A stretch of DNA of 63,309 nucleotides from an uncultured Alistipes sp. GTDB taxonomy: Bacteria; Bacteroidota; Bacteroidia; Bacteroidales; Rikenellaceae. Below are positions 8,634-20,120 of the stretch, piece after piece (the stretch's first letter is position 1; each line of letters begins with the position of its first letter). The notes beneath the pieces are model-generated. The model did no database searches. It was not told the origin of the DNA and saw only the letters and a list, made by a program, of their open reading frames with translations. Made by a program: the position numbers and the translations under genes. Where the stretch lies: the NCBI GenBank assembly GCA_947573795.1, contig CANPHE010000014.1, positions 1-63,309 on the forward strand, written 5' to 3'.

Positions 8634-8685
8634 GAAACAAAAATCTCCCCTTCCGCACCCGGAGAACGGGCCGCAGAAGGGGAGA
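8634..8685 (-). terminator. Intrinsic terminator after carB
   Basis: Perfect 10-bp arms TCTCCCCTTC and GAAGGGGAGA (8685-8676 and 8653-8644) enclose a 22-nt GC-rich segment with an inner CCCG/CGGG pair. ATTTTTGTTTC follows on the minus strand. It ends about 20 bp after the carB stop. Confidence 0.88.
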
Positions 8686-8706
8686 AATTCGTCGTAAAGG
8701 AGCGCA

Positions 8707-11700
8707 CTATTTCGCGTCGATCGTAGAGACGCGGAGGGTGATCTCCTCCAGCACGTCGAGCAACACCTTCACCGTTTCGAGCGCCGTGAAGACCGTCACG
8801 TTGTTCTCGACGGCCGTGCGGCGAATCTCGTAGCCGTCCAGACGGGTGTTATGCTGGTTGATGTCGATCGTGTTGATGACGTAGCTCACATGGCCCTGGC
8901 GCAGCGCATCGATGATCTCCGAGCTGCCCTCGCTCAGCTTGCGGCGCGTACGCGTGCGGATGCCGTGCTCGCGCAGGAACTCGGCCGTGCCGGTCGTCGC
9001 CTCGATGTTGAAGCCCAGGTCGTAGAAACGTCGCACAAGCGGCAGCGCCGTCATTTTGTCGCCGTCGGCGATCGTCACGAAGATCGTACCGTAGTTCGAG
9101 ACGTTCATCCCCGTAGCCTGCAACGCCTTATAAAGTGCGCGCGTCAGCTTGTCGTCGTAACCGATCGCTTCGCCCGTGGATTTCATCTCGGGCGAGAGGT
9201 AGGAATCCATGCCGCGGATCTTGGCGAAGGAGAAGGCCGGAGCCTTGACGTACCAGCGTTGCTTTTCGCGTCCGTAGACCTCCGTGATGCCCTGCTCGCG
9301 CAGCGAACGGCCCAGGATGACTTGCGTAGCGATGTGGGCCATCTGCACGCCCGTCGACTTCGAGAGGAACGGCACCGTACGCGACGAACGGGGATTGACC
9401 TCGATGACATATACGTCCTCCTCGCCGTCGAGGATGAACTGGATGTTGTAGAGTCCGACGATACCGATACGCAGACCCAGCCGCACCGTGTAGTCGATGA
9501 TCTTCTGCTTGGCGCGCTCGCCGACGCTGAAGGTCGGATAGACGCTGATCGAGTCGCCCGAGTGGATACCCGTACGCTCGACGTGCTCCATGATGCCGGG
9601 GATGAAGACCTCCTTGCCGTCGCAAATGGCGTCGACTTCGAGCTCCTTGCCCATGATGTAGCGGTCGACCAGCACGGGCGAATCCTCGTTGACCTCGACG
9701 GCCGTCTGGAGGTAGTGGCGCAGGCGCTCCTCGTTCGAAACGATCTGCATGGCACGGCCGCCCAGCACGTAGCTCGGACGCACGAGCACCGGATAGCCGA
9801 TGCGCGCAGCGGCCCGCACGCCCGACTCGATATCCGTCACGGCCTCGGCTTCGGGCTGGGGAATACCCAGTTCCTCCATGATGCGCTCGAAGCAGCCGCG
9901 GTCCTCAGCATTACGGATCGCCTCGGTGTCGGTGCCGATGATGGGCACACCCAGTTCGGCCAGCGGATCGGCCAGGTTGATGGCCGTCTGTCCGCCGAGC
10001 GACACGACGATCGCCTTAGGCTTTTCGAGGTGGATGACGTTCATCACGTCCTCGACCGTCAGCGGCTCGAAATAGAGTTTATCGCTGGTCGTGTAGTCGG
10101 TCGATACGGTTTCGGGGTTGTTGTTGACGATGATCGCCTCGTAACCCGCCTCGCGGATCGACCAGATGGCGTGGACGGTCGAATAGTCGAACTCGACGCC
10201 CTGGCCGATGCGGATCGGGCCCGAACCCAGCACCACGATCTTCTCCTTGTCGCTCACCACCGACTCGTTTTCCATCTCGTAGGTCGAGTAGAAATAGGGC
10301 ACGTAGGACGAGAATTCGCTGGCGCACGTGTCGATCATCTTGTAGACGGGGAAGATGCCGTGCCGCTCGCGCAGGCGGTACATCTCGTGCTGCGAGAGGC
10401 CCCACAGCTGACCGATATACTTGTCGCTGAAGCCCATGCGCTTGGCGTCGCGCAGCGTCTCGACGTCACCCGGATGCGTGCGCACGATCTCTTCGAACTC
10501 GACGATGTTCTTGAACTTTTCGAGGAAGAACATATCGATCTTCGTGCGGTTGTAGATCAGCACCAGGTCGATGCCGCCGCGGATCAACTGAGCGATGGCA
10601 TAAAGGCGGTCATCCGTTCCTTCCTTGATATAGGCCAGCAGCTCGTCGTCGGTCCAGCCGTCGAATTTCTTGTGGTAGATGTGGCAGACGCCCGTTTCGA
10701 GCGAGCGCACCGCCTTGAGGAGCGACTCCTCGACCGTGCGGCCCACGGCCATCACCTCGCCCGTGGCCTTCATCTGCGTGCCGAGCTTGTTCGAAGCATC
10801 GGAGAACTTGTCGAAGGGGAAGCGGGCGATCTTCGTCACCACGTAGTCCAGCGTCGGTTCGAACGACGCCGGGGTGTTGGCGATCCGGATCTCGTCGAGG
10901 GTCATGCCCACGGCGATCTTGGCGCTCACGCGAGCGATCGGATAACCCGAGGCTTTCGACGCCAGGGCCGACGAACGCGACACACGGGGGTTGACCTCGA
11001 TCAGGTAGTATTTGAACGAGAGGGGGTCCAATGCGAACTGCACGTTGCAGCCGCCCTCGATCTTCAGCGCGCGGATGATCTTCAGCGCCGAGTCGCGCAA
11101 CATCTGGTATTCGCGGTTGGTCAACGTCTGGCTCGGCGCCACGACGATCGAGTCGCCCGTGTGGATACCCACCGGGTCGATGTTCTCCATGTTGCAGATG
11201 GCGATCGCCGTGTCGTTCGAGTCGCGGATCACCTCGTACTCGATCTCCTTGTAGCCGCGGATGCTCTTCTCGATAAGTACCTGGTGTACGGGCGAGAGGA
11301 ACAGGGCGTTGCGCATCATTTCGCGCAATTCCTGTTCGTTGTCGGCGAAACCGCCGCCCGTGCCGCCCAGCGTGAAGGCCGGACGCAGCACCACGGGGTA
11401 ACCGATACGAGCTGCGACCTCGGCACCCTCCTCCACCGAGGTGGCGATCTCCGAAGGGAGCACCGGTTCGCCCAGCGACTCGCACAGCTCCTTGAAAAGC
11501 TCGCGGTCCTCGGCGCGCTCGATCGACTCGAACGACGTACCGAGAATCTCCACCTGGCACTCGTCCAGGATGCCCTTCTTGGCCAGCTGCACCGCCAGGT
11601 TAAGACCCGTCTGTCCGCCCAGGCCCGGAACGATGGCGTCGGGACGCTCGTAGCGGATGATCTTGGCCACGTATTCGAGCGTCAGCGGCTCCATGTAGAC

Positions 11701-11889
11701 CTTGTCGGCGATGTGCGTATCGGTCATGATCGTCGCGGGGTTGGAGTTCGCCAACACGACTTCGTACCCTTCTTCGCGCAGCGCCATGCAGGCCTGCGTT
11801 CCCGCATAGTCGAACTCGGCGGCCTGTCCGATGACGATCGGGCCCGAGCCGATCACCATCACCTTGCGTATATCTTTTCTCTTAGGCAT
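8707..11889 (-). CDS. carB: Carbamoyl-phosphate synthase, large subunit
   Basis: CarB makes carbamoyl phosphate from bicarbonate, ammonia (channelled from CarA) and two ATP. At 1,060 residues it has the full duplicated ATP-grasp layout: [20 protein letters not shown] near residue 13 in the first half and [20 protein letters not shown] near residue 557 in the second. Two EVNPR motifs mark the metal sites, and a C-terminal allosteric (MGS-like) domain ends the chain. Its ATG overlaps the carA stop by 8 bp, so translation is likely coupled. A strong terminator follows. Confidence 0.98.
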   Translation of the reverse strand: MPKRKDIRKVMVIGSGPIVIGQAAEFDYAGTQACMALREEGYEVVLANSNPATIMTDTHIADKVYMEPLTLEYVAKIIRYERPDAIVPGLGGQTGLNLAVQLAKKGILDECQVEILGTSFESIERAEDRELFKELCESLGEPVLPSEIATSVEEGAEVAARIGYPVVLRPAFTLGGTGGGFADNEQELREMMRNALFLSPVHQVLIEKSIRGYKEIEYEVIRDSNDTAIAICNMENIDPVGIHTGDSIVVAPSQTLTNREYQMLRDSALKIIRALKIEGGCNVQFALDPLSFKYYLIEVNPRVSRSSALASKASGYPIARVSAKIAVGMTLDEIRIANTPASFEPTLDYVVTKIARFPFDKFSDASNKLGTQMKATGEVMAVGRTVEESLLKAVRSLETGVCHIYHKKFDGWTDDELLAYIKEGTDDRLYAIAQLIRGGIDLVLIYNRTKIDMFFLEKFKNIVEFEEIVRTHPGDVETLRDAKRMGFSDKYIGQLWGLSQHEMYRLRERHGIFPVYKMIDTCASEFSSYVPYFYSTYEMENESVVSDKEKIVVLGSGPIRIGQGVEFDYSTVHAIWSIREAGYEAIIVNNNPETVSTDYTTSDKLYFEPLTVEDVMNVIHLEKPKAIVVSLGGQTAINLADPLAELGVPIIGTDTEAIRNAEDRGCFERIMEELGIPQPEAEAVTDIESGVRAAARIGYPVLVRPSYVLGGRAMQIVSNEERLRHYLQTAVEVNEDSPVLVDRYIMGKELEVDAICDGKEVFIPGIMEHVERTGIHSGDSISVYPTFSVGERAKQKIIDYTVRLGLRIGIVGLYNIQFILDGEEDVYVIEVNPRSSRTVPFLSKSTGVQMAHIATQVILGRSLREQGITEVYGREKQRWYVKAPAFSFAKIRGMDSYLSPEMKSTGEAIGYDDKLTRALYKALQATGMNVSNYGTIFVTIADGDKMTALPLVRRFYDLGFNIEATTGTAEFLREHGIRTRTRRKLSEGSSEIIDALRQGHVSYVINTIDINQHNTRLDGYEIRRTAVENNVTVFTALETVKVLLDVLEEITLRVSTIDAK

Positions 11890-12973
11890 TTTTGTGCTCC
11901 TCCATCATTTTAATGAACTTATCGAACAAGTAGGCGCTGTCCTGCGGACCCGGCGCGCTCTCGGGGTGATACTGCACCGAGAAAACCTTCTCCTCGGGGC
12001 ACTCGACGCCCTCGGCCGTGTTGTCCAGCAGGTTGATGTGGGTAAGCCGCAGCGGCGTATCCTTGAGCGACTCGACGTCCACGGCATAGCTGTGGTTCTG
12101 ACTCGTGATCTCGATACGGCCCGTCGCGAGGTTCTTCACGGGGTGGTTGCCGCCGCGGTGTCCGAACTTCATCTTGAAGGTCCGCGCGCCGTAGGCCAGC
12201 GCTACCATCTGATGGCCCATGCAGATGCCGAAGATCGGCAGGCGCCCTTTCAGTTCGCGCACCTTGGCGATCACCGGCTCGACGTCCGTAGGGTCTCCCG
12301 GACCGTTCGAAAGGAAGATGCCGTCGGGCCGGAAGGCCAAAATCTCCTCGACCGTAGCGTCGAAGGGCACGACCGTGACGTTGCAACCCTTCTGGTTCAG
12401 GCAGCGGATGATGTTGTATTTGATGCCGCAGTCGATCGCCACCACGTCGTAGCGGTGGTTGGGCGTACGCGAAAACCAACGTTTCTTGCAGCTTACGCGC
12501 GCCACCATATCGTGCGGCAGGGCATATTCGCGCACCTTGCGCAGCGCCTCGTCGTGGGGCGTCGAAGCATCGGTGATGATGACTTTCTGCGAACCCTCGT
12601 CGCGGATGATGCGCGTGAGCATGCGGGTGTCGATGCCCGAGATGGCGGGGATATCCAGCTCCTCGAACACCTCGTTGAGCGTCCGCGTATAGCGGAAGTT
12701 CGAAGGCGTGTCGTTGTACTCGCGCACGATCATGCCGCCGATGGTCGGGAACTTGGTTTCGTAATCCTCCTCGGCCGTGCCGTAGTTGCCGATCAACGGA
12801 TAGGTCATTACCACCGTCTGGTCCGTATACGACGGGTCGGAGATGATCTCCTGATACCCCACCATCGAGGTATTGAAAACGATCTCGTTGATGGCTTCGC
12901 GGCTCGATCCGAACCCGTAGCCGTAGAACTCGCGACCGTTCTCCAGGACGATTTTTTTCGTGTAAGGCTTCAT
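11882..12973 (-). CDS. carA: Carbamoyl-phosphate synthase, small (glutaminase) subunit
   Basis: CarA hydrolyses glutamine and feeds ammonia to CarB. The 363-residue chain has the CarA N-domain ([16 protein letters not shown]) and a class I glutaminase domain. The catalytic Cys is C251 in [10 protein letters not shown], and the His/Glu pair is in [11 protein letters not shown] near the C-terminus. It lies 25 bp downstream of pyrC and overlaps carB, making a pyrC-carA-carB operon. Confidence 0.98.
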   Translation of the reverse strand: MKPYTKKIVLENGREFYGYGFGSSREAINEIVFNTSMVGYQEIISDPSYTDQTVVMTYPLIGNYGTAEEDYETKFPTIGGMIVREYNDTPSNFRYTRTLNEVFEELDIPAISGIDTRMLTRIIRDEGSQKVIITDASTPHDEALRKVREYALPHDMVARVSCKKRWFSRTPNHRYDVVAIDCGIKYNIIRCLNQKGCNVTVVPFDATVEEILAFRPDGIFLSNGPGDPTDVEPVIAKVRELKGRLPIFGICMGHQMVALAYGARTFKMKFGHRGGNHPVKNLATGRIEITSQNHSYAVDVESLKDTPLRLTHINLLDNTAEGVECPEEKVFSVQYHPESAPGPQDSAYLFDKFIKMMEEHKNA

Positions 12974-12998
12974 GTATTGGGATATGTTTCGTTTTTCA

Positions 12999-14255
12999 TC
13001 AACATTCGTAAACGGTCTCTCCGCCCACGACGGTCAGCACCGCGCGTCCGCGCACCGGCCACCCCTCGAAGGGCGTGGCTCGCCCCGCGGAGCGAAACGT
13101 CGCCGGATCGACCGTATAGCGCGTATCGAGGTCCAGGACCGTGAAATCGGCCGCACACCCCGGCTCCAGGCCGCCGCCCAGCGCGAAAATCCGGCGCGGG
13201 TTCACCGACATGAGCTCCACCAGCCGTTCGAGCGAGATCGTCCCCGGGACGACCAGGTATTCGTACAGCAGTCCGAAAGCGCACTCCAGCCCCACGATGC
13301 CCATGGCGCTGCCCGCCAGGCCGCGCGACTTCTCCTCGGCCGAGTGGGGCGCATGGTCCGTAGCGACGACCTCGATCGTGCCGTCCTGAATGCCGGCGAC
13401 GAGCGCCGCACGGTCCTCGGCGCTGCGAATCGGGGGATTCATCTTGAAACGCCCCTCCTCCTGCAAATCGGCGTCGGTCAAAAGCAGGTAGTGCGGCGCC
13501 GTCTCGCAACTCACCTTCAGTCCGCGGGCCTTGGCCCGGCGCACCAGCTCGACACTCTCCTTCGTGGAGACGTGGCAGACGTGGTACTGGCACCCCGTCT
13601 TTTCGGCCAGTGCGATATCGCGCTCGACCTGGCGCCATTCGCTCTCCGAGCAGATACCCCGGTGTCCGTGTTCGCGACAGTAGTCACCGTCGTGGATATA
13701 GCCGCCGCGCAACAGTTCGTCCACCTCGCAGTGGGCCACGATCGGACGTCCGACCCGCGCCGCACCGCGCATGGCTTCTTCCATCAGCTCGCCCGACTGT
13801 ACGCCGCGGCCGTCGTCCGAGAAGGCGACGACATCCGGGGCCAAGGCCTCGAAATCGACCGTCTCGCCGCAGCCGCGCTGTCCGCGGGTGATGCACCCGT
13901 ACGGCAGCACGCGCACCCGCGCATCGCGGCGGATGGCATCGAGCTCGACGCGCAGCGTCTCCGGAGCATCGGGAGCCGGATTGAGGTTGGGCATGGCGCA
14001 GACCGTCGTATAGCCGCCGCGGGCCGCCGCCGCCGTACCCGACGCGATGGTCTCCTTGTAGGTGAAACCCGGTTCGCGCAAGTGGACATGCACGTCGACC
14101 AACCCCGGAACGATATACCGACCCGAGAGATCGACCACCCGGTCGCCCGGTGCAGGCTCCGCATCGGCGACGATACGACCGTCGCTCACGGCCAGCGTCC
14201 CCGGCTGGAAACGGCCGTCACGATAGATCGTCGCATGGGTATAAAGCGTCTTCAT
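12999..14255 (-). CDS. pyrC: Dihydroorotase
   Basis: PyrC closes carbamoyl aspartate to dihydroorotate. The 418-residue chain is a metal-dependent amidohydrolase of the longer class I type, with the zinc motif DVHVHLREPG near residues 55-64, the MPNLNPAPD loop, and the catalytic Asp in ATDHAPHSAEEKS. It is the first gene of the pyrC-carA-carB operon. The ATG at 14255 is 7 nt downstream of an attenuator T-tract, so expression should depend on read-through of that terminator. Confidence 0.97.
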   Translation of the reverse strand: MKTLYTHATIYRDGRFQPGTLAVSDGRIVADAEPAPGDRVVDLSGRYIVPGLVDVHVHLREPGFTYKETIASGTAAAARGGYTTVCAMPNLNPAPDAPETLRVELDAIRRDARVRVLPYGCITRGQRGCGETVDFEALAPDVVAFSDDGRGVQSGELMEEAMRGAARVGRPIVAHCEVDELLRGGYIHDGDYCREHGHRGICSESEWRQVERDIALAEKTGCQYHVCHVSTKESVELVRRAKARGLKVSCETAPHYLLLTDADLQEEGRFKMNPPIRSAEDRAALVAGIQDGTIEVVATDHAPHSAEEKSRGLAGSAMGIVGLECAFGLLYEYLVVPGTISLERLVELMSVNPRRIFALGGGLEPGCAADFTVLDLDTRYTVDPATFRSAGRATPFEGWPVRGRAVLTVVGGETVYEC

Positions 14256-14262
14256 ACTGTGT

Positions 14263-14294
14263 AAAAAAATAGGGCAACCGAAACAGCTACCCTA
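14263..14294 (-). terminator. Attenuator terminator directly before pyrC
   Basis: On the minus strand TAGGGTAGCT (14294-14285) pairs with GGTTGCCCTA (14279-14270) around a GTTTC loop, with several G-U pairs, and seven T residues follow (14269-14263). The pyrC ATG is 7 nt further on, so this terminator lies between promoter and gene. The TAG stop codon of the leader ORF is the first three bases of the stem. A ribosome ending there would mask the 5' arm. Confidence 0.8.
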
Positions 14295-14393
14295 ATAAAA
14301 CAAAAATACCGAAACCGCCGAAAAGCAGGAACCCCATTGACCGTCCTGCTGCCAGAAAACCTGAGCCGATGATATGTTGGGGTTGCAATTCAC
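14292..14393 (-). CDS. Putative pyr operon leader peptide (33 residues, GTG start)
   Basis: A GTG at 14393, about 18 nt downstream of the predicted transcription start, opens 33 codons ending at TAG 14294-14292 in the terminator stem. The last codons run through the U-rich tract (Val-Phe-Leu-Phe-Tyr, 14310-14292). A 7-bp hairpin, AGCAGGA/TCCTGCT (14350-14344 and 14330-14324), lies just before it and could act as a pause site. This mirrors the E. coli pyrBI leader, where low UTP stalls polymerase in a U-rich tract and lets the ribosome catch up. The start codon is a guess, as no clear Shine-Dalgarno is visible. Confidence 0.5.
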   Translation of the reverse strand: MNCNPNISSAQVFWQQDGQWGSCFSAVSVFLFY

Positions 14394-14417
14394 AGTTCGG
14401 GATCGTTTAATTGCGTA

Positions 14418-14448
14418 CAAAGGTAGGGGTTTTTCATCGCCCCCGCAA
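14418..14448 (-). promoter_or_regulatory. Promoter of the pyrC-carA-carB operon
   Basis: On the minus strand TTG (14448-14446), 20 nt, then TACCTTTG (14425-14418), a full match to TAnnTTTG. The start site is predicted near 14411, giving a leader of about 155 nt before pyrC. The upstream box is embedded in an inverted repeat CCCGCAA/TTGCGGG (14442-14458), which could be an operator or, read on the plus strand with the following T7, a terminator. Confidence 0.78.
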
Positions 14449-14552
14449 TATTTGCGGGAATTTTTTTCGACGATTATTTGCGATTTCCTACGAAACCGGG
14501 CATTCGAAGGCAAAAGGGTGTCGGTCGCCGCCTCAGACGGCAATGTTATTTC

Positions 14553-14636
14553 CGCAAACTGCGATCCTTTTGAATCGCGCGAGCCGCAGCCTCCCGGCAG
14601 CGGAGACTCGCCAATGGCAATCTTCCGCAGGCGACG
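14553..14636 (+). repeat. REP-like repeat, family 2 (diverged copy)
   Basis: The stretch begins GCAAACTGCGATCC...GATCGCGCGAGCCG and continues CAGCCTCCCGGCAGCGGAG, matching the copy at 22729-22807 over its first 40 bp and then diverging. It occupies the gap between the pyr promoter and the DeoR gene. Apart from it and the promoter region, I see nothing gene-like in 14,460-14,748. Confidence 0.55.
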
Positions 14637-14748
14637 AACCGCCCGGCTTTCAGCCGCAAATTCCGAATCGCCTCAACCTCTTGCCATATAAAACCGAAGG
14701 TGAAAGATCAAGACCTTTCACCTCCAACCTTTTACTTTTCACTGCCGC

Positions 14749-15531
14749 TCACTCCTCCCGCTTCGCGACGATCAGCTGCACGCCCGCCTCCTCGATCATC
14801 GCGGCCGTCTGATCGGCGATACCGTCGTCAGTGACGATCACATCGATCTCTTCGAGCGAACAGATGCGGCCGAAGCCCCGCTGTCCGAACTTCGAGGAGT
14901 CGGCCAGGACGATATGCTGCGACGCGGCCTGCATCATGCGTCGCGTAAGCCGCGCCTCCTCGATGGTCGAGGTGGTGATGCCGTGCTCGGGATCGATGCC
15001 GTCCACCCCGAAGAACACCTTCGAGCAGATGCAGTCGTCGAGCGCCTTCACGGCCGTATCGCCGAGCACCGAAAGCGACTTCTTATGGACCGTGCCGCCC
15101 AGTTGCACGAGATGGATGCGGTCCGAATCGTTGAGCAGCACACCCAGACGCAGGAAAGGCGTCACGATGTTGAGATGCTCCCACGGACGGCGCTTGAGCT
15201 CCTCGGCGAAGGCGTAGACGGTCGAACCCGACGCCACGATGATCGAATCGCTGGCGCCGACCAGCTCGACGGCCCGCTGCGCGATGCTGCGTTTGACGTC
15301 GCGCCGAATCGAATCCTTGACGTGGACGTCCTGATCGGCGACGTGGGGATCGGCCGGTCGGGCGCTGCCGTGGACTTTATACAGCAATCCCTGCTCCTCC
15401 AGCAGGCGGATATCCTTGCGAATGGTCACCTTCGTCACCCCCAGTTCGTTCGCGATATCGGTGATGCGGACAAACCCGAAGGTATTCAGTTTGTCGAGAA
15501 TGAATTTGTGTCGTTCGGCGATGCTCAGCAT
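14749..15531 (-). CDS. DeoR-family transcriptional regulator
   Basis: This 260-residue cytoplasmic repressor-type protein has an N-terminal winged HTH (RITDIANELGVTKVTIRKDIRLLEEQG, residues 22-47) and a C-terminal DeoR sensor domain with the signature runs DSIIVASGSTVYAFAEEL and FFGVDGIDPEHGITT. Members usually bind a phosphorylated sugar and control sugar catabolism. No obvious sugar operon is attached here; it stands alone between the pyr genes and a divergent lipoprotein gene, so its targets are unknown. Confidence 0.9.
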   Translation of the reverse strand: MLSIAERHKFILDKLNTFGFVRITDIANELGVTKVTIRKDIRLLEEQGLLYKVHGSARPADPHVADQDVHVKDSIRRDVKRSIAQRAVELVGASDSIIVASGSTVYAFAEELKRRPWEHLNIVTPFLRLGVLLNDSDRIHLVQLGGTVHKKSLSVLGDTAVKALDDCICSKVFFGVDGIDPEHGITTSTIEEARLTRRMMQAASQHIVLADSSKFGQRGFGRICSLEEIDVIVTDDGIADQTAAMIEEAGVQLIVAKREE

Positions 15532-15548
15532 ATCGGGCGATAGTTTAT

Positions 15549-15708
15549 GGTAAATATATGCGACATACCCTGCCTGGCGATTCGTCCAGGCGGTCGTTTA
15601 CAATTCCGCCCCTTCCCTAAATTCCCTCTTCGGAGGGGACTTTTTCGTGCGTCCCGTAAGATGATCGGGGTTTAAGGCCGGTTTCGTGTAAAATCGTATA
15701 TAATTGCC
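15549..15708. repeat. MITE-like intergenic repeat, family 1, copy D
   Basis: Left end GGTAAATATATGCGACATAC and right end CGTGTAAAATCGTATA followed by TAATTGCC are inverted repeats. The core holds TTCCCTAAATTCCCTCTTCGG and AGGGGACTTTTTCGTGC. It fills half of the 315-bp gap between the divergent DeoR and lipoprotein genes. I see no consensus promoter there for either gene. Confidence 0.65.
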
Positions 15709-15846
15709 TAATTTATTTCGAGGACAAAGTTACCATTTATTCCCGGCATTCCCAAGAAGGACGGGCCACATTTTCAGCGATTGCAGCCGATAAATTGGCA
15801 ACGACCCGCAAAATCGCTATCTTTAGCCTCCGATTCAGGAACGACC

Positions 15847-16665
15847 ATGAAAACCCGCTTTCACCTGCTGCTCTGCATGCTGCTCGTATCGGGATGCCTG
15901 CACGCCTCGGCACGACGGCCCACGGGCATAGCCTTCTACGACGCAGACCGACTCTACGACACCCTGCCGTCGCCCTTTTACAACGACGACGATTACACGC
16001 CGCAGGGGCGCCTGCGCTGGAACACCGAACGATACGCCCGCAAAATCCGGCAGACGGCCGCCGTGGCCGATTCGCTCGCACTGCCGCTCGTCGCCCTGTG
16101 GGGCGTAGAGAACGAGGCGGTCGTGCGCGATATCGCCGCGACCTGCGAGAGCGACTACACCTACCTTCACCGCACGCTCAACTCACTCGACGGAATGGAT
16201 TTCGCCCTACTCTACCACGGCGACCGCTTCTTCCCCGAGAGCGTCGCGGAAGGCAGGCGCTACCTCACGATCGAAGGCCTGTTGGACGGCGAACCGGTCT
16301 GTCTGATTCTCAGCGCCGACGACCGCACGGCCCAGTGGGCGGTCGCCGATCTGCGCGAGGAGCGTCCGGAGCTGAAACTCCTCGTTCTGGGACGCTCGGA
16401 AGGCCTCGATCCCGAGGCTTACGGCCTGCGCGACGCCCATGCGGATGCCGCCCGCGCAGGGAGAGGTTCGGCCTTCGTGCGCGGCCGCTGGACGATGCGT
16501 CACCGCATCCTCGCGGACACGGCGTTCCGCATCCGTTCGGCCGATGTTTACGCCCGCCGTTATCTGATTGATCCGGCGAACGGTATGCCGACACCGACCT
16601 ATTCGGGCCGCAGTTATCGCGGCGGTGCGGGACGTTATCTGCCCGTATTCGCATACATCGAGTAA
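15847..16665 (+). CDS. Lipoprotein with a degenerate endonuclease/exonuclease/phosphatase fold
   Basis: The 272-residue product starts at ATG 15847 with a lipoprotein signal (lipobox LVSGC, Cys about residue 17), so it should be membrane-anchored outside the cytoplasm. The body follows the Bacteroidota secreted EEP family in order: DDDYTPQGRLRW, LVALWGVENEAVV, LDGMDFALLYHGDRFFP and a final TYSGRSYRGGAGRYLPVF. The catalytic motifs are mostly gone: NVEN is DADR, HWPSR is ADDRTA, GDFND is GRSEG and SDHLP is GRYLP; only the Glu of VEN remains. It is probably a non-enzymatic relative of unknown function. The earlier in-frame ATG at 15781 would put the signal peptide inside the protein. Confidence 0.75.
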   Translation: MKTRFHLLLCMLLVSGCLHASARRPTGIAFYDADRLYDTLPSPFYNDDDYTPQGRLRWNTERYARKIRQTAAVADSLALPLVALWGVENEAVVRDIAATCESDYTYLHRTLNSLDGMDFALLYHGDRFFPESVAEGRRYLTIEGLLDGEPVCLILSADDRTAQWAVADLREERPELKLLVLGRSEGLDPEAYGLRDAHADAARAGRGSAFVRGRWTMRHRILADTAFRIRSADVYARRYLIDPANGMPTPTYSGRSYRGGAGRYLPVFAYIE

Positions 16666-16671
16666 AATTTC

Positions 16672-16702
16672 TTGGATATTTCGAAAAGTTTTCCTATATT
16701 CG
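16672..16702 (+). promoter_or_regulatory. Probable ppdK promoter
   Basis: TTG (16672-16674), 20 nt, then TATATTCG (16695-16702), one base off the TAnnTTTG consensus. It would give a leader of about 290 nt that includes the whole of repeat copy E. Confidence 0.5.
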
Positions 16703-16798
16703 CATTCCCTACGGCGAAAAAAGCATGTTCGGCGGAGCGGCGATACTCGGATCGCCGCGATTTTCGTCTGTAACGGGGCCTGGCAATAAAAAAATTTA

Positions 16799-16962
16799 GG
16801 AACTATTACGATTTTACCCGGGACCGATCTCAAAGTCCTATGACCTTGCAGGTTGGACCCGAGAATCCTTTCTCGGAGCGGACTGACGGCGCGGCGCGAG
16901 ACAACGACCGGCCCGTGCGAAAGACGGCCGAGAACCCGAGGCGGTGTAAAATCGTATTTACC
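16799..16962. repeat. MITE-like intergenic repeat, family 1, copy E
   Basis: Left end GGAACTATTACGATTTTACC and right end GGTGTAAAATCGTATTTACC. The inner ACGATTTTAC (16808-16817) and GTAAAATCGT (16946-16955) are a perfect 10-bp inverted repeat. It lies in the leader of ppdK, ending 38 bp before its ATG. Confidence 0.7.
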
Positions 16963-17000
16963 AAAAATAATTTTAGACACCTAATTAATCAAAAACATTT

Positions 17001-19730
<2,730 letters not shown>

Positions 19731-19769
19731 GATACTTTTGCGGGACCCGATCCCGCAGCTATTCGAAAA

Positions 19770-19805
19770 ACCACCCCGTCGCATGTTGCGACGGGGTGGT
19801 TTTTT
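19770..19805 (+). terminator. Intrinsic terminator of ppdK
   Basis: The arms ACCACCCCGTCGCA and TGCGACGGGGTGGT (19770-19783, 19787-19800) form a perfect 14-bp stem with a 3-nt loop, and a run of Ts follows. It is preceded by AAAAA, so it may also work on the minus strand. Confidence 0.92.
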
Positions 19806-19809
19806 GGTG

Positions 19810-20120
19810 AAAAGTTTTCTCGATAGATCATCTTAGCCGAGAAGGTCCCGTGTTAAGGCAAAGGCTCGCAAAACAATCTAAAACATCTATTTCTTTGAGC
19901 CGCGCAAGCCGCAGCCACCCGCTCGCAGAGGCCCGCAAACCACAGCCATTTCTAAAACCAGGCTCGAAAAAAATACAGGCGAAAGGTTTTTCGCAGACCA
20001 CCCTGAAAAAATACCTTTCACCTGCAATCTGCAAGGCAAAGCCTTACCATCTTCGGCGGCTCGCGCTTTCAGCGCGACCGGCCCAGCCGCCGAAGATGAT
20101 CTTTCGTCCTATGCTTCCCG
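19810..20120. other. Gene-free stretch with repeat debris
   Basis: No gene is supported here. 19890-19945 resembles family 2 (AGCCGCGCAAGCCGCAGCC). 20048-20098 is a family 3 hairpin with perfect 14-bp arms CATCTTCGGCGGCT and AGCCGCCGAAGATG. The rest contains short A-rich, direct-repeat-like segments (AGGTTTTTCGC, ACCTTTCACC). The hairpin sits just after the stop of the minus-strand gene at 20121 and could end its transcript. Confidence 0.5.
20048..20098. repeat. REP-like hairpin, family 3
   Basis: Perfect 14-bp inverted repeat CATCTTCGGCGGCT...AGCCGCCGAAGATG with an inner CGCGCTTTCAGCGCG hairpin. Related copies are at 25434-25555, around 59101 and at the right edge of the window, where CATCTTCGGCGGCTC is cut off. 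Confidence 0.7.

Noticed and set aside
8851..11913. 1,020-codon plus-strand open frame opposite carB
   Set aside because: Antisense shadow of carB in a high-GC gene; no recognisable domain.
14256..14420. PyrR-dependent antitermination in the pyrC leader
   Set aside because: No PyrR-binding-loop consensus or competing antiterminator is evident and no pyrR gene is in the window; the leader-peptide model fits better.
14442..14469. Plus-strand terminator CCCGCAA...TTGCGGG with T7
   Set aside because: No plus-strand gene ends nearby, so it is noted only as a possible operator or chance hairpin over the pyrC promoter.
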